Position numbers and translations under genes: made by a program | Shown: positions 37,966 to 51,160 of the stretch, one piece after another | Position numbering within the stretch: position 1 is the first letter of the stretch | Layout of the letters: each line of letters begins with the position of its first letter | The notes under the pieces: model-generated | The model's input: the letters and a program-made list of their open reading frames with translations, nothing else | Database searches by the model: none | Told to the model about the DNA's origin: nothing | DNA from: Druceiella hillmani | Taxonomy: Eukaryota > Arthropoda > Insecta > Lepidoptera > Hepialidae | Assembly (NCBI GenBank): GCA_039881145.1 | Contig: JAYKKI010000016.1 | Span: 13,770,501-13,834,500, forward strand | Direction: 5' to 3' | DNA length: 64,000 nt

Positions 37966-38796
37966 ATTCCAGAAATACTTTTATTTTCATTCGAAATGGA
38001 GTCCGATGTGAGAGATTGAATGAGTTTTCAAGTTAAAAAACTTGCCATGATTGTGATCGATAAAATATATTTTACATATTAGAAAAAAATAAAAATTAAT
38101 ATGAAATTTTATTTTTAATTTCTAAATAAAATAATTATTTTAATAACGCTTATCAATTTTTGGAATCATTGTGGTACTTGCTCGTTAAAAGTTGTTTACA
38201 CCTGACGTGAAACTGTATGTGAGCGAGAGGTGCGGCAATGTGGCAATGTGAGTAAGTAGTCTGAACATGAATATTTCTATGACGAGAAACATCGTTGCAG
38301 GTTATCGTGGGTTTAGTGAATTATTTTGAATTGTCTTGGATGTTTAAATCCTATTCGATTTTTGAATTCAGTTTTATTTCAATACAATCAGTTACCTTGT
38401 AGGTAATTGATCTTAACAGAATCTTCCTTATCAGTTGTTTTTATTTCAACATTATAATGCATATTATTATTTTCATTGCAAATTAACTTAAGCTAGGTAG
38501 TAAGATATCGTATTGGTTCGTGAATTGACCTTTTTTATTTTCATTCGAAAGGGATATGTGTAGAATGATACGTTACTTAACATTTCAATAAAAATTCGTT
38601 ACAATACTTAAGATTTTATCTAAATGAGCTATTAGTAGCAATATTAAGAATATAGAGTAGATAAAAATTGACACCGTAACATGTAGTTTATATTATACGT
38701 TTGGTGCATTGTGATTTTCGATATTTATATGCAGGAAATGCAAAGCTATTAAAAACTGTGTAATTAGAACAAACAAAAATTATGTAAATTAATAGT

Positions 38797-39175
38797 AGTA
38801 GTTTATAATAATAATAGAAAGTATTCAAAATGTTGTATTCATTAAGAAATACAACACATTTTGTATACTCCCTATAGAATATATTTGGCGTCAATTTTGT
38901 AGAAATTCGTTATTCACAATTAAATGAAACTACGTGATGTAGTATTATTTCTACTTTCTTAAATTCATTACCACGACCAGGTTTCGTTGTGTTATAACAT
39001 CTTCAGGTGGGCTATTAGCAAAGATAAGATCCAATCTTTGCTAATAGCCCACCTGAAGATGTTGTAATACAACGAAACCTAGATCGTGGTAAAGAACTTA
39101 AAGAAAGTAGAAATAATATTACGTCACGTAGTTTCATTAAATTGTGAATACTTCCTATTACTATTATAAACTACT
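38797..39175. mobile_element. Large palindromic foldback element
   Basis: The right arm (39038-39175) is complementary to the left. Inner arms of about 113 bp contain CTTCAGGTGGGCTATTAGC and its complement around a short loop at about 39031. Pairing resumes at the outer ends (AGTAGTTTATAATAATAATA and complement), with about 80 bp present only in the left arm (38827-38910) that itself holds an AAAATG..TTGTATT palindrome. There is no coding capacity. A deleted relative is at 46867-47024, which shows that this is a family rather than a one-off palindrome. Confidence 0.8.
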
Positions 39176-39599
39176 ATTTTCTGAAATTACTAAGCCGATT
39201 GCAGTAGACGCGACCACATTTTCTAATATAGACAGTTCGAAAAGCAGAGTGATTAAAGTTATTCTCCCGTTATGTTTTGTAGTTATGTTTAAGGTTTATA
39301 AATTAATAATAAATCATATGCCTGTTTAGAGCATGGAAACCTCGAAACGTGGGTGTCGACTCACACTTGGTGGGTTAATTATATATTTTTGGACATTTTA
39401 ATAAACTACGCACGATGATAGATATAGATAATGCTTGATTGACCAAACATCGCGTTCTGTGGCTGTTTTTAAATTGTTTTACGACTTAAAAATTTGAATA
39501 AGCAAATAAAGTAATTTTTGAAATTAAAAAAAGAATTAATTATTTGTTTCAATCATGCACTTGCCATAATACATGTATAAAACAAGTTATAATACCTCC

Positions 39600-39790
39600 A
39601 ACTATATTCTTCTTGGGAACCTGAGAACACCGCGCAGCAATACGGTCACCATCCGCTCACTCGGGCGTAAGTTTTGGAGATTTATTGCACCTGTTAGGAT
39701 TTATATAAGGCGAAGTTTAGTTTTGTTGTCTAACTAAGGAATCTGGCACATGGTGACTGTCATGAACATTACGAGTCGAGTTTATTATGT
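39600..39790 (+). promoter_or_regulatory. Possible TATA-type promoter or regulatory block
   Basis: Balanced sequence with ACACCGCGCAGCAATACGG and CATCCGCTCACTCGGGCG, followed by TTTATATAAGGCGAAG near 39700, a good TATA box. About 30 bp later is GTTGTCTAACTAAGG. GTCACCAT and ATGGTGAC form an inverted pair across the block. No coding exon is recognisable downstream, so a promoter is speculative; a decayed long terminal repeat would look similar. Confidence 0.2.
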
Positions 39791-41683
39791 AATATTCCAG
39801 TTAGATTTATGCATTTTACTTTGTATTTGTGTTTCGATGGGCTAAGTTGAAAAATAATGCGCCGCTATATATTGGAAGTCGTTGTAAGTTTTTGAACTGA
39901 GAATTATTATCCCGTACCTCTTTATTCGTCGATATTAAAATGGAAGTTAACAAGATATTAAACAAAAGGATTAATAAAATCGTAAAGAACACGACAATGT
40001 TATGTAATATTATCGGGAAAATGGTACAAAGCGTATATTCGTTCGTCGATGTCTGCAAAGAAAATTATTCTCATTCAGTTGGTTTTGGAGAGTAAATTTG
40101 GAATTTTTATTATTTTATTTTTCCCAATTTTTAGTAATTCAGTGCTTCGACTTGTGATGTTCAGTTTTTAGAACTCAAATATATTGCTTTTTTACTAATA
40201 CTGATGTTATTTTCAGAAAAAAATGTATAAATTAATTAATTATACTCATTGGAGACATCATTTAATAATGTGTGTTCGCTACAACGGAAAGATATCACTA
40301 CTGACTGAAGGGTATCTTTTAGAATGTGCTCCACTCCACAGTCGGAGGTAGAATCGAGTCAGAATCTTAAGAGTATACGACTTGCATAAAAGTAAAATGG
40401 ATGACTAAGATTTACATTACATTTACGTATATATGTCTATCATCATATAGCAGAACCCTGATTTTTGGAACCCTGTGAAATACAAGGTAAACTCCTAGTT
40501 ACATTACCTTAAAAGACATACAAATTCAGACACGTCACTATGAGTAAACAAAAATGTAAATCGTTTAAGAATGTATAACGTTTAAATAAAGAAAGATGTT
40601 TTTGCTTCTAATATAAATTACGTATTGTGTTAAACAATTAAGATAAGCTATTTTGAAATTGGTATCAGATTGTAATCAAATAGATAGTAGAAGTGGTAAT
40701 GTACGATTCAACCTTAACACCTTTATTCATTTATTTTAATTTACTGATATATTCTTAGTAAATGGAATTCTTAGAACTGATAAAAAAATTGGGAAACGAA
40801 TATTTGACATGCCTCTATCGATTTAATGACGTGAAGAACTTTTTTTCACGAAAATGATTTGTTTTATAGTTAATTATTGCACTGGTAACAACATTTCAAA
40901 TACATATCCAATACGCCATGTATAAAAATCAATTCAATTCAACGCCTACATCTTAAATGATTTATTACTCATCACTAGTATAGTTTCAAAATACTAAAGA
41001 TAATAAAGTGTTAATCGAAGTGAAAGTATGGGATAAACACACAACATTAATGTTATTGTTTTATTTATTTTGTAAATCAGAGAATATATTTGTATGATAA
41101 TATTCTTTTTATAAAATGGTTTAAACAATAAAAGCGTATATGATAATATTAAATGGAAAATTATTACATTTAAGTAAACTCCACTAGTGCAAAAATAATT
41201 TGTATTTTAAAATGTACATTTACTACATACGTGAATGGTAAACTAGGTAACGCATTCATATATTTACATGATGAGTAACAATATTTTTTAATTATGTACC
41301 GTGTTTTTAGGCCCATGATAGATATAATAAGCGATATATTTAGGTTGTGAAATAATTAATATTTGTTAATAATATAATAAAAATACTATCCACTTTTAAA
41401 TTATTATAAGTGCCAATTCTACTCATATTTCACAGGTTTTATTTTAAGTGGAAATAAAAACATTAGGCAATAAATATAGAGTGATATGTAAGCAATAATA
41501 TAGGGTCCATGTACCAAAAAATATTAGAGTGATACCAAACATGATTATTGTAAGACTGTCATATTTATCAAAGAGAAAAAGGTCTGAGTAAAAACCAGTA
41601 AATAAAACATCATCACATTATGAACAAACCTGGGTCCAAAATTCAGATACAATGGATAAATTCCCAAAGACGGTTCTGCTGAT

Positions 41684-41920
41684 GAGACGGACCTTAAATA
41701 ATGATTAGGAAACTTGTAATTGATCTAGTTACGGAAGAGGAAGAAACTTTTTTATAGCAGTCATCCGACGAGCATCCCGCGGGGCGCACTGCCAGCTTTT
41801 GTAATGACGATAAAACGACATCTACATGAACCTTTGGGATTTCGGATTAAGGGGCATAGTCACTGCGTGACCTTTACAGAAGGGCGTATTTTAAATCTGA
41901 CGGATCGTTAAACAACGGTT
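41684..41920 (+). repeat. Dispersed 240-bp family, copy B
   Basis: Matches copy A through CTTAAATAATGATTAGGAAA, TTGTAATTGATCTAGTTACGG, GAAACTTTTTTATAGCAGTC, GTAATGACGATAAAACGA and a tail ACGGATCGTTAAACAACG. It lacks 6 bp after TTACGG relative to copy A and is several-fold diverged in the middle. Confidence 0.8.
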
Positions 41921-44900
41921 ACTATATTAAGTTCAAAAGTTTACCTTATTACGTTATATTCACTTTCTAAAATACTAATCATATTCATAATTATATGTTG
42001 GTACGATGAGCGTATATCATCCAAATGAAACAAAAGAAATGGTAGATAACAAGATGGCGAATATGACTTTGAACTAAATAGTAGCCATTTTAAAAGTCAA
42101 GACTTTTAAGAGTAGGACGTCTGATCTTAATAATAAAATTATTAAATTATCCTTATTTAAATCTAGAAACTTCCTACTATATTTAATATGTGTATTTGGA
42201 TTTAAGGAGAAACAAAGTTTAGACTTTATACTAACTTTTTTATAGAGTTTGGTTCTTTGTGGATTGCACAATAATATATGCACATATTCTTGTAATATCT
42301 TTAATTATTTACGGACATTAATAATAACGACACTTGTATGCAAAATTGATAATATTGTTTAGATAATAATATTAATAAAACATATTAAATATAGAAAGAA
42401 AAGTTATTGAAAAAATACTTGCAAGGAACTGATATCCACCTAAAAAAAACTAATTGCACTAAGTATTTACACGGAGAAAATAATTAAGAAATAGGACTAA
42501 GAAGTCTATACATATTTCTTGTATTATCACAGAAATCTCCAGAGAGAGTGGAGTTTAAAAGCTAACAAATTATTCTAGATTGATAACGGCGTCTATATGT
42601 TAATCTGAAGGTATGGCCACTGAATATCCTTATTTCTCCGAAACGAAAAAAAATTGGCCCTTTTACTTGAAAATTTAGTTTTAGCCTTGGTCTACTTAGT
42701 CTGCAAATTCCAAGTACATAATTAAAACATTACTATTTACTGCAGCTTAGTAGAATGTGGCTAACGACATATACCGTTAGTCACAACAAAAGTGTATACG
42801 GATATCTCATTGTCCAATGTAAAATCGGTATATCCGATAGTAGAAAGTCGTATTAATTCTCCTTAAGCAAACTTCTTTCACTAAAATAATATGATGTAAA
42901 TCAGTCACGGGACCATTTAATGGTGATGCCACTGCAAGGACGAAGATACATTAGGCAGCTTTTAGTTCATTTAATGTTTCGAAGAATTATAACAATATTT
43001 TCTTTACTATAGCACGTCGCGGTGAATTAAAATGCGAATCAATTATTTTTTTAGGATTTTATTAAAAGCATATTAAACAACATTTATCCGTTTGCCTTAA
43101 TATCTTATTTCATGTAATGACGATCTCTCGTTATGTTGCATCGTCGCTTTGGATACGGCATGTGTTTATTATTTGGATACGGCATGTATATAGCACATTT
43201 TGTGAAGTTTTAGTGTGGTAAAGTTGTTATATTTATCTTTTTGATTTTGTTATAAATTTAATTTTTTATAAAAAAAAAAATTATATGTTTTGAATTCATT
43301 CATCGCTCTATATTTTCTAGTATAAATATTTTAAAATTATTTTATTGTTATTTAAAATTTTGCGAGTAATTAATTTCCTCTTAGTTTAATAATTTTAGTA
43401 CAATGACAAATTTTGAACCTTCATAATTTATCATTGTCAATAAAATTATAATAGCTTTCTTGGCAGCCGCTCAGCCTATCAGAATTTTGTGGGAGTAGGT
43501 AAAAGAAGCTTGTAACAAAAGTATGTAAAATGTATTAAATCTGTAACTAAAAAAAATGTGAAGACGTAATGGACTCTTTTCACTTTTTTTAGATTTTTAT
43601 TTCTTTTCCATATATGATAATTTGGTACCTTTATGCACTGGAAACTTTGGTAAAATGACAAAACAGCGGATAGAGCATGCCAAGGTCTATGGAATCCGCC
43701 ATCACACTTCATCCCCCTCCGTGAATAGAAATTGTATTGTCTTTGTTTGAATACCATGTTTACTTTGACTTAAAACTGCAACGCAGCTATGTTATAAAGG
43801 TAAGAAAATTGACATTACTAACTGTGCGTCTAACTTATTTCGCGGATCAGTAGCTTCTTCCAAATTAGGCTTCTTCCAATAAGTATATATTATTTTTGTT
43901 AGATTACAGATTGAGGTATTTTAATTATAGTTGACATCGTCACACAAGCGAAAATAATTAATATATAAATAAGAAAAAATGAATGGATTCTAATTAATTT
44001 TATTTAGTTTCGTCGCGTCGATGTTTAACAAATGCGGCATCAGCGTTAACGTTCTTATTAAATTGGTATATATTTTTAATTATTACAATATGATTTTAAG
44101 CCAGTTTCAATAATTAATTTCATATTTTAAAATACTTTTCATAAAAGATTAAACAACCCTAATATAACTCGTACTTAATAACGAATTTAAATTTAATCGG
44201 TACTGTAGACAATATATTAATTAGATGACGAACGCGTACAAAAACTTCCAACTTAATTTTAATTTGGTAATATTAAAAATTTTGTTTCTATACTACAAGG
44301 CAAACAAAAACTGGAAGTCTCACGTTTTACCTCTTCGTAATTTGGCTCTCTGCTAGCACTTTTTACTTACGTGGAAAATTTATAGATATATGTGTTCCTA
44401 ATACCGTCAACTTTATATCCAATTTGCAAGTAAATATAAGGCAATTGTGCTTCACTAAGTTCCACAATATTTGTTTAAAGTAAAGCTAAAAAATAACGAA
44501 ATTTTATTATGTAAATAATTTACAGCATCCCTCCCACAATCGTTAACAACGTGCCGGGGTCTCTAAGGAATTGTACACTTTAATTAGATAAGATGACAGT
44601 GAATAGTACAAACTAAGGAGTCCCGGTCTATGAAATAAGACATTTACAGAAATTTTCTTTTTGCGTTAATGTGACGCTTTTATATAAAAATATGGATTTT
44701 TGAAGCGTTGTATACAGTAATTATTTCAAGTAGAAATATATGCCGATTTTAATGTCATATGAATTTGATAGCTGGTTTGGAATTAAATTAATATTGTTAT
44801 TACCGCATAGAAAAAAACAATTAAATGTAATTTTGAGGAATTATCAAGCAAGATTGGAGTGGAATTTTCATTAATTTTATTTTCTTCATTTCCTTTTTAA

Positions 44901-45026
44901 GGCACAAAATAGTTATATATTGGTTTCCGTGATTATTACGTCTCATTAAATAATTACCTATAACTGATTTAGAATTTATGTATATACTGCAATTTCAGGA
45001 GTAATTATCCTATATAATAACTATAA
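41921..45026. other. AT-rich non-coding stretch
   Basis: No gene is supported. It contains a TTTGGATACGGCATGT direct duplication (about 43149 and 43174), a GTGGCTAACG/CGTTAGTCAC stem near 42755-42782, and a small balanced patch around GTGCCGGGGTCTC at 44552. The 92-codon minus-strand frame at 43479-43757 has no recognised domain. Confidence 0.45.
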
Positions 45027-45138
45027 AAAGAGGGTTGAGATAATTTTTGGGCGAAGAAGGTGAATAAGAATGTGGGGAAGGGAGGGAGAAAGGAAAAGGG
45101 GGAGGTGAGAGATACGTAATGGGAAAGGAAGAGACAAA
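45027..45138 (+). other. Purine tract with potential G-quadruplex
   Basis: About 110 bp almost entirely A and G on the plus strand. At 45074-45102 it has runs GGGG, GGG, GGG and GGGGG separated by 2, 1 and about 11 bases, which meets the usual G-quadruplex pattern. Such G-runs are rare in sequence this AT-rich. It could be a simple-sequence tract, a nuclease-sensitive site or the purine tract of a lost retroelement. Confidence 0.6.
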
Positions 45139-45747
45139 TAATCCAAATGTATATAAACTGAGGGAAAACAATCCTTATGATTTTTTTTGTATATATGAAT
45201 AGTTATTATAATTAAGTACAATCACTAAATTATTTATAATACTTACTTCGTAATAATTCACAAAGTGAAACTTCTTTCGCCATGGTGATGCGAGTTGTTG
45301 AAAAATGTTACTGAAACAGAAAGGGAAATATATCAACAAAAGGAAGAAAGAGCAATGATAATAGTTTCTCCCTCTGTCACTCAGCATATCAGTGAATATC
45401 AGATAGCCAGAAAGTAAGTTTAGTTTCTTTTCTTACATTTTTCTTTATGCTTGGTCATAGTAAATTTTAAACTAACCTTGACGTAAAAATAATGTACTTC
45501 AGAATAATAGTATTTTCTGTTTCTACTTCCTTATTTTTATTTCATAATTACCTCAATATTTTCCTATTTCTCGTTACAATAAAAAATATGGAAGGAGTTA
45601 CTGAAAAGAAACTTTTTTCTGAAACATTTTTGTCATGTACTGTCTTATTTTTCGTTTAAGATCACCGATGATAGTCGCAATTTTCAAGTATTCACTATGT
45701 TAAATTCCAGGTAATATAATGTTTTTTGACAAGAGATATCTAACTTT

Positions 45748-45811
45748 ATTTTGTTTAGATAAAAATATCTCCGAGATTTTCTCCTCGAAGATATTTGTAT
45801 CTAAACAAAAT
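45748..45811. repeat. Hairpin with 28-bp arms
   Basis: Arms 45748-45775 and 45784-45811 (ATTTTGTTTAGATA... and complement) mismatch at 2 of 28 positions around an 8-nt loop. The size suits a pre-miRNA or a micro-foldback. No second copy was seen in the window. Confidence 0.8.
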
Positions 45812-46866
45812 ATGGAGTATTTTTTGATAAAAATAATTCCAAGGAGAAAATTTTGTTTATCGTATCACTTATCAAAGTTAACAAATAACATATCAAAGTT
45901 AATCGTGGTCCATTATAAACTGTATTGGAGGATTATTTACAACTACTTCAAAAGAATTTTGAAAACAAACTGATTTCTTTTTTATTTCGTTTACCAATGA
46001 AAATCATGTAATCGAAACAGTACCAAATTTCAATTTTAGCAGTGTAAGTTAAATCTCAAGAAATTTAAAATGTACTTTGTTATTGTAAACAGTCAACGAG
46101 TTTCATAAAACAGGAAAAAAAATGTATGAAACAAGCGCCTTTTCGAATACCATGAAAGCGATTTTATTTTTTATCGACGTTCTAAATGTTTCTCTTGAAT
46201 TAAATTATTAGCATATTCAAGGTACTTGTATTAATAATTTCTTTAAGAATATTTCATCAATTAATTGGAGGAAAATATTGTTTCTCATTATATTAAAAAA
46301 ATACTAATATTTTCTATTTTTGGTCCTCAGCCTCGTTTATCGAAAATACCCGAATGCTTTATTTGATGATTCATATAAAATTGTACAGTTAATTTTAACT
46401 AAAAATGTATTTAAAATAAGTACTAGTAAGCGGTTACTCGTCTGTGGTCTGTAAATGAGAATAAGAGGGTTCCAAACTGCACACCTATCGCCATATGCCT
46501 ACTCGCCTCTAAGGTTGAAGACTAATCACACCTATTAAGTTTTAAGTTGGAATCATTTTAGTCTTTTTTTCTAAATTGGAAGAAAAAATTTAAATTTATT
46601 GTTTTTTTACAAAATCACAATTTTACTGTTTACTTTCTAATAACCATCAACATTTTTAATGAAATTTCTTTGCATTTCCCACACCTGTTTTCACGTTATC
46701 TTAAACATATTTGAATGGAATAAGTTGTTAAATGTCAAGTATATTATTTATTTTATACTTTTAAAGTAAAACTGAATTAAATTTTTAAAATCAACGTGGA
46801 AGAGTTGTATTTTTAATAAGCTGATTTTAAATTAGTAAATTTCAGAATTTGAATACATTTTGCAGT

Positions 46867-47024
46867 AATTTTGTAGAAATTTATTATTCCCAATTAAATG
46901 AAACTACGTGATGTAGTATTAATTAGTTATTATTATCTACTTTCTTTAAGTTTTTTACCACGACCTAGGTTTCGTTGTATTACAACATCTTCAGGTTAGT
47001 AAAGAACTTGAAGAAAGTAGAAAT
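46867..47024. mobile_element. Deleted relative of the 38.8-kb foldback element
   Basis: Matches the left arm of 38797-39175 from AATTTTGTAGAAAT through AAATGAAACTACGTGATGTAG, TACCACGACC and AGGTTTCGTTGT to ACATCTTCAGGT, then jumps to the end of the opposite arm (AGTAAAGAACTTGAAGAAAG). The core of the palindrome is missing. The deletion endpoints are what slippage across a hairpin would leave. Confidence 0.8.
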
Positions 47025-47079
47025 ACACACTACCAATATAACACTTTCTACCAATCCGTGAAGTGTCCTATATTTAAAC

Positions 47080-47180
47080 TTCAGTCCTCGCACCAATTAC
47101 CATGCTACTTTGCGTGATTGAATCACGCGTTAAGGCCATCTTCTTTCAAATATTAAGAGAAGTTTCTATGCTAAAAGTTA
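47080..47180. other. Small complex patch with perfect palindrome
   Basis: GCGTGATTGAATCACGC (47112-47128) is an 8-bp-arm palindrome with a single central base, flanked by CCTCGCACCAATTACCATGC and GTTAAGGCCATC. A dimeric factor could bind such a site; no factor is assigned. Confidence 0.3.
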
Positions 47181-48790
47181 TTTTGTGTTTATTAAATGGA
47201 AATATTTCATGCCCTAATTTAATGGAAAAACTCTCTTTCGTTCTTTGTACCTGATAAATATACTAGCTCTCGTATTTACCATATTTTTCCTTTTCCGGCA
47301 TCTAGAACCGACTTACATAGAAATTCCCCATTTTTCCACGATATTAAACTGTTCAATTATCCGTTCGCGTTTGCATCAGATAGTGGTACGTTTGTGATGA
47401 GTTAGAATAAGCTCTTGAATCGTGTCACCATTTCGTGTTGTAATATTATCGAAATTTTTTAAATTGTTTTGTTATCTTCATAGAAACTCACAGGTATGAT
47501 AATTTTATTGTTGGACACTTAATGTTGCACTATTTGTATCTAATCTTTTATGATAAATTAATAAATAAAATATATATCAAAGTAATATAAAATTAATGGT
47601 ACTTTCGAAATGTTATGAAATATAATATACTATTTTTTCAAATATATATAGATTCTGTCATAATGAGTCTAATGATTTTTAATCTAATTACTACTAAAGT
47701 TACACTATCTGTAAAAATATTTTTACACTGATACTGAATATTCGAAAAAAAATTAAGTTAAGAGAGTGTAACAATAATTTTTAGTGATAAAATCGATGAT
47801 CGTTGCATAAGATACAACAAAATGAGTGAAATCAGGTCTACTCTCAGCCTTATTGTGTTATCTTACATCAGAAAAACATTCGTTCTTTCATGTCTGCGCT
47901 CTTTCGCGAGTACAATCAACATTGACATTAATTTTACTTAGCATCTTAATCTACGCATTGTATGTTTACACCTTGACACATTGTTGTTTTAAATAACCTG
48001 TAACTCGCAACAAACCCTGATAAATAATACAGGTCACCCTAATCATGTACTCCTCGTAAATATCAAAGTTCATATAACAATGTGTAATAATATGCAATCA
48101 TATATAACAAAGAAATACGTGATGGCTTCTATTGTCCTCAACCTGCTTTATATGTATACATAAAATATATATTACGTTGACTTCCAAGGTTTGGCGAGAG
48201 TAAAGGGATGAAAGCACGTCAACTACCGTGAGGAAATAAATACTACAGGAAATATTTTATTACAAAATTTCTAAATGTAGCTTACTGTCAATATTACGAC
48301 TCATTTAAATTATTGTCTTTTAAATGATAATATTAAAATAAAGTCGTCTGTGCAGTGAATGAATTAAAACGCAACCCTGTTAACTGCTTCAAAAAGGAGA
48401 TCGGCGAAAATATATATAGCATTGTAGAAACAGAACATAATTTTTAAAAAAGCTGGAATTTTTTAGAATATAAAGAACAGTGATTGGTAATGAGGAAAAA
48501 GCAAAAAAATAATTTCGATTGGTAATTAGAATGCAAAACAAAAAAGCTATCTTCGTAAAAACGCATATATTATATTGTTTTTATTTATCAACAATTTTTG
48601 ATAAGAAGTAAAAATAACAATAAAAATTTAACGAAGTAAATAATAAGTTTTTTGAGAAAATTATAAAAAATATTAAATACCTTTTTTAATTTTACATTGC
48701 ATTTCATCGTATTATTATCATTGTCTTTTTCCCTCTTTTCGAGTTTTATGTAAATTATTTCCACGATCCTGTTGGGCCTATGAGTATAGT

Positions 48791-49001
<211 letters not shown>

Positions 49002-49019
49002 GCATAGGACGAGAGACAA

Positions 49020-50990
49020 ACTGTACTCTGTTTCAACTGTCTCATCATCATAGAAATAATATTTATTAACTACTCGTATAATGAAAAACAGCCTGGCTTT
49101 GTGACTGATTTACGATACAAGATTTCCCAGTTATTACATTTGTAATTTAAATTTAAAACTTTTTTATTTTGTACTTTCTCTATTTAGAGTATTACTTTTA
49201 TTTCTGTAATACTTGTCCCCAATATTAATATCCCTTAGTCTTCTTTTAATACGATTGACGACGGAAATATTCTTATTTTTTAACAGTATCGATGATAATG
49301 TTTAAGGTCTTTATGTAATATTTTTGTAAACCAACACACCACCTTTCAGAGAGGTATAGTAAACATAGAAAATAGCAATATTAGAATATGATTATATTAT
49401 GTCTCATACGACATTTTGGTATGAAGACGAGAGCTCTTACGAGAGCTCTACTTTGTGAGTCGTGGTATGGAAAATTATTACTTTCTTCACTAGCGAAATT
49501 TGTATTTCGCCTTTGATTAAACTAAAGAAAATTATAACCTGAATTTAATTTTTCTTAGACACGGTATGCAACTGTGGAATATGTGACATTTTTATTACAA
49601 AAGGAGCTAATTTCACAATAAAAATAATTGTTTAATAGTGAAACAAAGGAAATATCGGGGTCGGTTGTTACTTGGATGCACGACCAAATGAAATTATTTC
49701 ATCGTATCAGTTGCCTTTTCGATTTTTTTTCTATTGTTACCAACAGAAAAAAAAATTAAAAGCCTGTTCTATATACGTTTATTAATTTATACATATAATT
49801 ATTTCGAAAAACGTCAAAAATAAAATCAAAGCAGTAGATATATCGTTTGCGACAAAAGAGATATAAAACAAAGCTTACTTAGAATTATTTTTGTTCAACC
49901 CTTTAAATTGTTCGTGATAAATTGTCATAATTATTCTTCCTAGAGCATAGAAGCAAATATCTGATATCAATAGTATTCAATATTATATAATCACGCTTAA
50001 TTAAGCCAAGGTAACGCATGTTATTATATAATATCGCATATTATATGTCATAAAATAATACGCGCATCTCCATTATGTTACCGAAAACATTAATTTCGTC
50101 ATTATTTCGATATTTGTCTTCTATTAAGATTTTAATATTGTTATTATTAAAATATGAGCAGATAAAAACGGATATTTCAATTTCTTTTAATCTTAAATAA
50201 GTACGAAGATATTTGGATATCCGGTCATTATAATCTTACCTCCTTTATTCGTACCGATGTCAAGTAAATGTATAAGCATCTTGACGAAAAATTGTCGGCG
50301 ATCTCTAATCAAGAAGCAGCGACACCTTTATACTTAAATTCCAAGTTTATATATTGACAGCAAATGGACAGTAATAGATCTAAAATTTAACTATGGTGAT
50401 AAGACAGCAACACGCATAGACTATTATACACCGTAATTCAGGCCCAAAATAATTGAAAAATACCCCACTAAAACGGTGCTAAATTAATTTTATTATTACC
50501 ATCGTTCCATTTCAGTTAAAATCTTTATTTCTGTGAATGCGTTTATACTGAAAACAGTCAAAATAATACTGGTTCGAGTTTTAAAAAAAGTTGGAATATC
50601 TCACCATTGGCTTAAATTATTTTTTGATATGTATTTCTTTTATTTATTGAAAGTATAGTTTTATCTATTTCGCTGTTTCTCTTTAAATCCTGTTTTCGAA
50701 TTTAACAAAACATGGCTATATATTTTAATTAATAATTTAATGTCACATGGATTATTTTAATTAGTGCATAGAAAGTTTTGTTTGTATGTCAATGATAAAT
50801 GAAAAAAATCGACTTCGTTCCATTTCAAACCTACTTTATAAGCTAGGTGCATTTACAGTGCAGCACAAGGGGCAGACGTAAACTAGCTACATTATGTTAG
50901 ACTCAAAATTGGAGGAATAATATAACACAACAAAAAAATCACCACAGAATTTGCAATTATCTAATTTGAAGTAAATGTAATTGATTTTCT
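49020..50990. other. AT-rich non-coding stretch
   Basis: No gene seen. A GAGAGCTCTTACGAGAGCTC doublet lies at about 49430. A slightly more balanced patch at 50240-50330 includes TTGTCGGCGATCTC and AAGAAGCAGCGACACC. Confidence 0.45.
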
Positions 50991-50997
50991 ACGAATA

Positions 50998-51160
50998 TTA
51001 AGTAATAAAATTATAAATATTATTACTTAATATAATATTAAGTAATAAGATTTATAATTTTAAGTAAGTAAGTAATAAAATTATAAATCTTGTTACTTAA
51101 TATAATATTAAGTAATAAGATTTATAATTTTAAGTAAGTAAGTAATAAAATTATAAATCT
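50998..51160. repeat. 70-bp tandem array of palindromic units
   Basis: Units start at 51001, 51071 and (partial) 51141. Each unit is itself an inverted repeat, with AAGTAATAAAATTATAAATC followed by its complement GATTTATAATTTTAAGTA across TTACTTAATATAATATTAAG. AAGTAAGTAAGTAA joins the units. Confidence 0.95.

Noticed and set aside
42453..42475. AATTGCACTAAG, resembling the start of miR-92
   Set aside because: The match stops after the seed and no hairpin partner lies within reach.
43479..43757. 92-codon minus-strand open frame
   Set aside because: Its peptide (CDGGFHRPWHAL...) has no domain I recognise and its length is within chance expectation.
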